From Gammaproteobacteria bacterium (GTDB lineage: Bacteria > Pseudomonadota > Gammaproteobacteria > Arenicellales > JAANXG01), in assembly GCA_018263405.1 (NCBI GenBank), contig JAANXG010000035.1, positions 1 to 10,620 of the forward strand: a DNA stretch of 10,620 nt. Direction: 5' to 3'. Shown piece by piece: positions 5,884 to 10,620 of this stretch. Position numbers and translations under genes: made by a program. Position 1 is the stretch's first letter. The number at the start of each line of letters is the position of its first letter. Under the pieces are notes generated by a model, which saw only the letters and a program-made list of their open reading frames with translations, had not been told where the DNA came from and searched no databases.

Positions 5884-8379
5884 ATGAAACAAACTCGACG
5901 AGATTTCATCAAACACAACGCCGTCGCGACCGCAGCCGCGGCGGCCGGTATCAGTTTACCCCTGCAGGCCGCCAACCTGGTGACCGATGCCGCCGCAACG
6001 AAATTGAAGTGGTCCAAAGCCCCATGCCGGTTCTGTGGCACCGGGTGCAGCGTCAATGTGGCTACCAAGGGTAATCACGTGGTTGCCACCCACGGTGACA
6101 TCAAGTCCCCGGTCAACAAGGGACTGAACTGTGTCAAAGGCTATTTTCTTTCCAAGATCATGTATGGTGAAGACCGCCTCACCAGTCCATTGCTGCGCAA
6201 GACCAACGGAGCATACGACAAGAACGGTGAATTTACGCCGGTCTCCTGGGAGGAAGCCTTTGACGTTATGGAAGAAAAGTTCAAAGCGGCACTGAAGGAC
6301 AAAGGCCCCCGTGCAGTCGGCATGTTCGGCTCGGGCCAGTGGACCGTATGGGAAGGCTATGCCGCGGCAAAGCTGTATAAAGCGGGTTTTCTGTCCAACA
6401 ATATCGACCCCAACGCCCGGCATTGCATGGCTTCGGCGGTTGCCGGCTTTATGCGCACCTTTGGCATAGATGAGCCCATGGGAGTTTACGACGACTTCGA
6501 ACATGCCGATGCGTTTGTGGTGTGGGGTTCCAACATGGCCGAGATGCATCCCATCCTGTGGACCCGCCTCACCGACCGCCGCTTGAGCAACCCGCACGTG
6601 AAAGTCGCCGTTCTTTCCACGTTTGAACATCGCTCTTTTGAACTGGCCGATGTTCCCATCGTGTTTACGCCACAGACCGATCTGGCAATCTTGAACTACA
6701 TTGCCAACTACATTATTCAAAACAACAAAGTGGATGAGGACTTTGTTTCCAAGCACCTAAACTTTCGTGAAGGCAACACCGATATCGGCTACGGTCTGCG
6801 CCCGGAACATCCGTTACAGACGAAAGCCAAGAACGCCGACAAAGCGGGCGGCTCAAAGGCCATTGACTTCGATCGATATGCAGCCTTTGTAGCGAACTAC
6901 GACGTCAAAACCGTATCGGAACTTTCCGGTGTTGCTGAAGATAGACTGACACAGCTGGCTGAGCTCTACGCCGATCCTGATACCAAAGTCATGTCGCTGT
7001 GGACCATGGGGTTCAATCAACATTCCCGAGGCTCCTGGGCTAACAACCTTGTGTACAACATTCACTTGTTGACCGGGAAAATTTCAACGCCCGGTAACAG
7101 CCCCTTTTCATTGACCGGACAACCGTCTGCCTGTGGCACCGCGCGTGAGGTGGGTACTTTTGCGCACCGCCTGCCCGCGGACATGGTGGTCAAGAATCCG
7201 GAGCACCGAAAAATAGCCGAGAAAATATGGAAACTGCCGGAAGGACTGCTGCCCGACTGGGTCGGCGCACACGCGGTGTTGCAGAACCGCCATTTGCGTG
7301 ACGGCAAGATCAACGCCTACTGGGTACAGGTCAACAACAACCTGCAGGCCGCGCCCAACATCAACGAGGAAGGCTTGCCCGGGTATCGCAACCCGGAGAA
7401 CTTCATCGTTGTTTCGGACGCATACCCGACGGTTACCGCGCAGGCTGCGGACCTGATCCTGCCCACCGCAATGTGGGTCGAGAAAGAGGGCGCCTACGGC
7501 AATGCGGAACGGCGCACGCAGTTCTGGCATCAACTGGTCGATGCCCCCGGTGAGGCGAAGTCGGATTTATGGCAGGTCATGGAGTTTTCCAAGCGCTTCA
7601 AGACCGATGAAGTCTGGCCGCGGGAAATTCTCGACGACAATCCGGAATACCGGGATAAAACCCTGTATGAAGTGTTGTTCAAAAACGGTCAGGTTGACAA
7701 GTTCCCGTTGGACCAGGTTGCCGAAGACTACAACAATCACGAAGCCGAGGATTTTGGTTTCTATGTGCAGAAGGGATTGTTCGAGGAGTATGCCGCTTTT
7801 GGGCGGGGCAAGGCCCACGACTTGGATGATTTCGACAACTACCATAAAAACCGCGGTAAACGATGGCCGGTGGTCGATGGTGAAGAAACGTTGTGGCGCT
7901 TCAGGGAAGGATACGATCCTTACGTCAAGACCGGCAAGGGCTTCGAGTTTTACGGCAAACCGGACGGCCGGGCGGTGGTCTTTGCACTGCCTTACGAACC
8001 TGCGGCAGAGTCACCGGATGATGAGTACGATCTGTGGCTGTCGACCGGCCGCGTCCTCGAGCATTGGCATTCCGGATCCATGACGCGCCGGGTACCGGAG
8101 TTGTACCGCGCTTTTCCCGATGCCGTGGTTTTCATACACCCGGAAGACGCTAAAAGCCGCAACTTACGACGTGGTGATGAGGTTCGGGTGCAGTCGCGAC
8201 GCGGTGAAATCAGGACCCGTGTTGAAACGCGCGGTCGCAATAAACCGCCTCGGGGACTGGTGTTCGTACCCTGGTTTGATGCGAGCCAACTCATCAACAA
8301 GGTTACGCTGGATGCCACTTGTCCGCTTTCAAAGGAAACCGATTTCAAGAAATGCGCCTGCAGAGTGGTCAAGGTGTAG
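5884..8379 (+). CDS. napA: Periplasmic nitrate reductase catalytic subunit NapA
   Basis: NapA reduces nitrate to nitrite in the periplasm with a Mo-bis-MGD centre and one [4Fe-4S] cluster. The 831-residue product is full length. It starts with a twin-arginine signal (TRRDFIK at 4-10, an alanine-rich hydrophobic stretch, likely cleavage near LQAANL at 27-32). The cluster cysteines are C48, C51, C55 and C83, with the conserved lysine K85 in CVKGYF. The molybdenum ligand is C181 in NARHCMASAVAGF. The C-terminal domain (about 705-831) is the molybdopterin dinucleotide-binding fold, with STGRVLEHWHSGSMTRR and LVFVPWFDASQLINKVTLD. A strong ribosome binding site (GGAAGGA, 5871-5877) precedes the ATG. 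No essential residue is lost, so the enzyme should be active. It is exported folded by the Tat system and receives electrons from NapB. Confidence 0.97.
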   Translation: MKQTRRDFIKHNAVATAAAAAGISLPLQAANLVTDAAATKLKWSKAPCRFCGTGCSVNVATKGNHVVATHGDIKSPVNKGLNCVKGYFLSKIMYGEDRLTSPLLRKTNGAYDKNGEFTPVSWEEAFDVMEEKFKAALKDKGPRAVGMFGSGQWTVWEGYAAAKLYKAGFLSNNIDPNARHCMASAVAGFMRTFGIDEPMGVYDDFEHADAFVVWGSNMAEMHPILWTRLTDRRLSNPHVKVAVLSTFEHRSFELADVPIVFTPQTDLAILNYIANYIIQNNKVDEDFVSKHLNFREGNTDIGYGLRPEHPLQTKAKNADKAGGSKAIDFDRYAAFVANYDVKTVSELSGVAEDRLTQLAELYADPDTKVMSLWTMGFNQHSRGSWANNLVYNIHLLTGKISTPGNSPFSLTGQPSACGTAREVGTFAHRLPADMVVKNPEHRKIAEKIWKLPEGLLPDWVGAHAVLQNRHLRDGKINAYWVQVNNNLQAAPNINEEGLPGYRNPENFIVVSDAYPTVTAQAADLILPTAMWVEKEGAYGNAERRTQFWHQLVDAPGEAKSDLWQVMEFSKRFKTDEVWPREILDDNPEYRDKTLYEVLFKNGQVDKFPLDQVAEDYNNHEAEDFGFYVQKGLFEEYAAFGRGKAHDLDDFDNYHKNRGKRWPVVDGEETLWRFREGYDPYVKTGKGFEFYGKPDGRAVVFALPYEPAAESPDDEYDLWLSTGRVLEHWHSGSMTRRVPELYRAFPDAVVFIHPEDAKSRNLRRGDEVRVQSRRGEIRTRVETRGRNKPPRGLVFVPWFDASQLINKVTLDATCPLSKETDFKKCACRVVKV

Positions 8380-8387
8380 GAGGGGTT

Positions 8388-8846
8388 ATGACCGGAAAAA
8401 CAATGTACCTGCCCGCAATACTCCTCGCCGGATCTACCGCTCTGGCGGCGGAAAACATCGCGACGCTTCGACCTGATGTCGATTTGAACGATCAAGGTGC
8501 ACCGCCCGTGATGCTGCAAATCGTAAACGATGACGTCAAGCGCAAGCGTGATTATCCCATGCAGCCCCCCACCATTCCGCACAAGATCGAAAACTACCAG
8601 GTGGATCTGCGGACCAACAAGTGTTTGTCCTGTCACAGCCGCAAGCGCACCGAGGAAAGCCAGGCGCCGATGGTGAGCGTTACTCACTACATGGATCGAG
8701 ACGGCAACTTTCTGGCAGCGGTTTCACCCCGTCGCTACTTCTGCCAGCAGTGCCACGTTGCACAGGTCGATGTCAGGCCGTTGGTAAACAATCAGTTCAA
8801 GGATGTGGACGAGATCCTCAAAAACAACAAGACAGTCGAACAATAG
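8388..8846 (+). CDS. napB: Diheme cytochrome NapB
   Basis: NapB is the small periplasmic subunit that passes electrons from NapC to NapA. The 152-residue product has a Sec signal peptide (about 1-20, ending in STALA-A) and two c-type heme sites, CLSCH (79-83) and CQQCH (119-123). H65 in IPHKI and H100 in VTHYM are the likely distal ligands, as in the family. Length is normal. The ATG at 8388 follows the ribosome binding site GGAGGGG, which overlaps the napA stop codon; an upstream in-frame ATG at 8319 lies inside napA and would spoil the signal peptide. napC starts 9 bases after the stop. Heme attachment needs cytochrome c maturation genes that are not in this window. Confidence 0.95.
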   Translation: MTGKTMYLPAILLAGSTALAAENIATLRPDVDLNDQGAPPVMLQIVNDDVKRKRDYPMQPPTIPHKIENYQVDLRTNKCLSCHSRKRTEESQAPMVSVTHYMDRDGNFLAAVSPRRYFCQQCHVAQVDVRPLVNNQFKDVDEILKNNKTVEQ

Positions 8847-8855
8847 GAGAAGTCA

Positions 8856-9446
8856 ATGAAGGACAGGGTTAAGCTCTATTGGGACACCATCAAGAAGCCC
8901 AGTGCTCACTATAGTTTAGGTTTCCTGTCATTTGGGGGTTTCCTGATGGGTATCATCTTCTGGGGTGGATTTAACACCGCACTGGAGTTCACCAACCAGG
9001 AGGTGTTTTGTACCGGTTGCCACGAAATGCGTGAGAACGTGTATCAGGAGTTACAAACCACTATTCACTTCAGCAACCGTTCGGGTGTGAGGGCAAAATG
9101 CTCCGACTGCCATGTGCCCCACGGCTGGACCGACAAGATTGCGCGGAAAATGCAGGCCTCCAAAGAGGTGTTCGGGAAGATTTTCGGCACAATCAGTACC
9201 CGCGAAAAGTTCGAGGCAAAACGCCGGGAGCTGGCGGAACGTGAATGGATAAGGTTGAAAGCCAACGATTCGCTCGAATGCCGTAACTGCCACGATTTTG
9301 AGTTTATGGACTTTACCCGGCAGAGTAAGCGGGCGTCGGATCAACACTCCACGGCGTTGGCCAGCGGCGAAAAGACCTGCATCGACTGCCATAAAGGTAT
9401 TGCCCACGAATTGCCCGATATGACGGGTGTCGAGGGTTGGGACTAA
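8856..9446 (+). CDS. napC: Tetraheme quinol dehydrogenase NapC
   Basis: NapC (NapC/NirT family) is anchored in the inner membrane, oxidises quinol and feeds electrons to NapB. The 196-residue product has one N-terminal membrane span (about 19-40) and a periplasmic domain with four c-type heme sites: CTGCH (52-56), CSDCH (82-86), CRNCH (142-146) and CIDCH (175-179). M58 directly after the first heme is a candidate ligand, as in the related NrfH. Length is normal. The ribosome binding site GGAG (8847-8850) is well placed before ATG 8856. It is the last complete gene of the operon. With no napG or napH, NapC is the only visible route for electrons from quinol. Confidence 0.96.
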   Translation: MKDRVKLYWDTIKKPSAHYSLGFLSFGGFLMGIIFWGGFNTALEFTNQEVFCTGCHEMRENVYQELQTTIHFSNRSGVRAKCSDCHVPHGWTDKIARKMQASKEVFGKIFGTISTREKFEAKRRELAEREWIRLKANDSLECRNCHDFEFMDFTRQSKRASDQHSTALASGEKTCIDCHKGIAHELPDMTGVEGWD

Positions 9447-9458
9447 TTGGAGGATGCG

Positions 9459-9479
9459 ATGAAGCTGGGTGGGCAATGA
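9459..9479 (+). pseudogene. Aborted reading frame directly after napC
   Basis: A good ribosome binding site (GGAGG, 9449-9453) and an ATG at 9459 follow the napC stop by 12 bases, spaced as for a further operon gene, but the frame ends after six codons (MKLGGQ). It looks like the start of a lost seventh gene cut by a deletion or insertion. The sequence left is too short to identify it. Confidence 0.3.
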
Positions 9480-10227
9480 GGCCTATTCCGGACACCTCCT
9501 GATTCTGTGCTGCAATGCAACAGGGGGTTTCCGCCTACACCATGGCCGGGATCGAGAATTGCGGGTTCGACGCGGTGATGGAGGACGTGATTGAGGAAGC
9601 TCAGTTTTGTTGAGTTGCAGCCGGTTTGCATCGAGGTGCACAATTCGGTTAACGGCCCGAAACTGGGAACCATTTTTTGTATTTCCCGGTCTTCTCAGTT
9701 TGCAATTGCACGAACACTCGGAGGGTTTCGCGCTGAGGGTAAACGATATGTCGCCCCTGCGAAACCCGGAACCTCCCTTAACGAACCCCTACATTTCACC
9801 CAGACGGGTGTGTATTTGCGGCGCGCAGGACACACGCCGCGCGCGCATGGTTTCCGAAAACGTATACAAACGACTGCCGGCACCTGTTCACCGAGTCGAT
9901 CTAAGCAAACGAAAGCGGGCTTACAACGAGCGCCCGGACTGGCGCGGCCCTTGCCCGGCGATCGGTTGGCGGCTACCGGGCCGGAAACATCTAACGGCCG
10001 CGAACCGGGGTCGGCACTGCAAGGGCCGTGACAGGCCGGGCACCGCAGCTACCACGCTAGCCGAAAACCAAGGAGCGCCGTGCCGGGCGGGCCGAAGCCT
10101 TGAACCGGCATTGAAAAATACTGGGAAATATGTCATCTTAACTCCCGGCAAGCGCAGGAGAGGTAGAGGCCGCTTCCCGTAAGTGGCAACCCGAACGGGT
10201 GGGATCCTCGGTTCCTGGGGCCAACGA
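9480..10227. other. 750-bp stretch without a recognised gene
   Basis: A frame of 32 codons (9515-9613, with the piece AGIENCGFDAVMEDVIEEA) has natural-looking composition and may be the tail of a lost gene, but I do not recognise it. From ATG 9748, with GAGGGT seven bases before it, a frame runs to 10182 (144 codons). Its product is Arg- and Pro-rich with no domain, and the neighbouring frame is open as well, so it is probably not a gene. A weak terminator-like hairpin lies at 9647-9678. Nothing else stands out. Confidence 0.5.
9647..9678 (+). terminator. Possible terminator downstream of the nap operon
   Basis: GGTT (9647-9650) pairs with AACC (9668-9671) and CCC (9656-9658) with GGG (9665-9667), leaving a 5-base bulge and a 6-base loop; six T follow (9673-9678) after one A. 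The stem is weak because of the bulge. It lies 200 bases after napC and is the only candidate on the plus strand near the operon end. Confidence 0.3.
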
Positions 10228-10497
10228 CTACAAGCCCGCGAGATTTTCGATCTCGGGGGCTTTCGTTTTTATGACGTCATAATCTTCCGGCCAAACCTTT
10301 ATTCCGTACCCCAGCGACACCCCCTTGTATCGATAGAACGAACTTCCGAGATAACGTAGATAGGCCGGCTCGGTTTCTCCATATCGGTTCACCCGCACAC
10401 CGAAATGGATACCAGAGGCAACCGCGTCCGCGACCTGCAATCCAGCCAGTTTGGAATGCTCAACTGAACGAATCCGGCCCGGATCAATCACTGCTAG
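10228..10497 (-). pseudogene. 3' part of a DUF3800 gene, interrupted by the 159-bp element
   Basis: About 88 codons of the C-terminal part of a DUF3800 protein remain. The family signature LAGLQVADAVASGIH is followed by a tail with NRYGETEPAYLRYL and KVWPEDYDVIKTKAP. DUF3800 proteins are usually 200 residues or more, have conserved acidic residues and a possible nuclease-like fold, and are of unknown function. The reading frame runs up to 10497, where the second copy of the 159-bp element begins, and meets an in-frame stop about 30 bases inside the element, so the gene is split. GTG at 10491 could serve as a start but would give only the tail. The 5' part may lie beyond the window on the far side of the element. 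Confidence 0.75.
10233..10270 (+). terminator. Plus-strand terminator-like hairpin inside the DUF3800 3' end
   Basis: A 12-position stem, 10233-10244 against 10250-10261, has a single G-G mismatch and a 5-base loop TTTCG. TTCGTTTTT follows at 10262-10270. This has the form of an intrinsic terminator for plus-strand transcription, yet the same bases are the last codons (KAPEIENLAGL) of the minus-strand DUF3800 gene. Confidence 0.5.
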
Positions 10498-10620
10498 GAG
10501 CCTGTCGGACTTAGGATGAATCTACTGCGGCGGCGGGAGATCGGCCCACTTTCCCGATTTATTTCGTTAAATAGCTGGCTATTCGCCTCAATAAATCGAA
10601 AAATTGGTCTCGATTTCCCA
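10498..10620 (+). mobile_element. Second copy of the 159-bp MITE (or an IS end), cut by the window edge
   Basis: The 123 bases to the window edge are identical to 2780-2902, including the 18-bp terminal repeat and the internal symmetric hairpin. CTAG (10494-10497) precedes it, as with copy 1. The orientation is the same. Whether it ends after 159 bp or leads into a full transposase-bearing IS cannot be seen. Complete identity points to recent movement or gene conversion. Confidence 0.85.

Noticed and set aside
9607..10182. Open frame of 191 codons as a gene
   Set aside because: Arg/Pro-rich product without any domain; a second frame over the same DNA is also open for about 146 codons, which fits low stop density rather than coding.
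10270..10281. TATGACGTCATA perfect palindrome as an operator
   Set aside because: It lies inside DUF3800 coding sequence (codons for Y-D-V-I) with no promoter nearby; a 12-bp palindrome is plausible by chance.
1..10620. CRISPR array, tRNA or rRNA gene
   Set aside because: I saw no regularly spaced direct repeats, no T-loop pattern with a matching acceptor stem, and no rRNA-like stretch.

Overview
The window looks like a rearranged, element-rich stretch of a proteobacterial chromosome, most likely a gammaproteobacterium. The grounds are the napEFDABC gene order, the protein sequences of TypA, HMG-CoA lyase and the Nap subunits, and a fairly high but uneven GC content. The species cannot be named from the sequence alone.

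Left part (1-2530): a remnant of the translational GTPase gene typA, carrying a large internal deletion that keeps the reading frame. It is followed by a compact ribbon-helix-helix/PIN toxin-antitoxin pair with a good sigma70-type promoter and a nearby 18-bp dyad. Convergent to this pair is a complete hydroxymethylglutaryl-CoA lyase gene (leucine catabolism) on the minus strand.

Mobile-element part (2690-3040): two small non-coding inverted-repeat elements, one inside the other. A 159-bp element with 18-bp perfect ends and CTAG on both sides sits near the middle of an older element of about 177 bp with 21-bp perfect ends. The outer element stops 21 bp before the start codon of a class I SAM-dependent methyltransferase gene (3055-3906). 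The first 123 bp of the 159-bp element occur again, without a difference, at 10498-10620, where they interrupt a DUF3800 gene.

Middle (3907-4866): GC-rich sequence with no convincing gene, then a C-terminal scrap of a SNF2-family helicase on the minus strand, then the leader of the nap operon.

Right part (4867-9446): a complete periplasmic nitrate reductase operon, napE-napF-napD-napA-napB-napC, with tight spacing and good ribosome binding sites. Electrons from membrane quinol would pass through the tetraheme NapC to the diheme NapB and on to the catalytic Mo/4Fe-4S subunit NapA in the periplasm. NapD and NapF serve NapA maturation, and NapE is a small membrane protein. NapG and NapH are absent, which fits the napEFDABC type.

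End (9447-10620): an aborted reading frame right after napC, about 750 bp without a recognisable gene, the 3' part of a DUF3800 gene on the minus strand (its last codons also form a plus-strand terminator-like hairpin), and the second copy of the 159-bp element. The nap operon and the methyltransferase gene therefore lie between two same-orientation copies of one small mobile element.

I see no clear new multi-gene defence or metabolic system. The most unusual content is the nested, fold-back element pair and the series of broken genes at the junctions.
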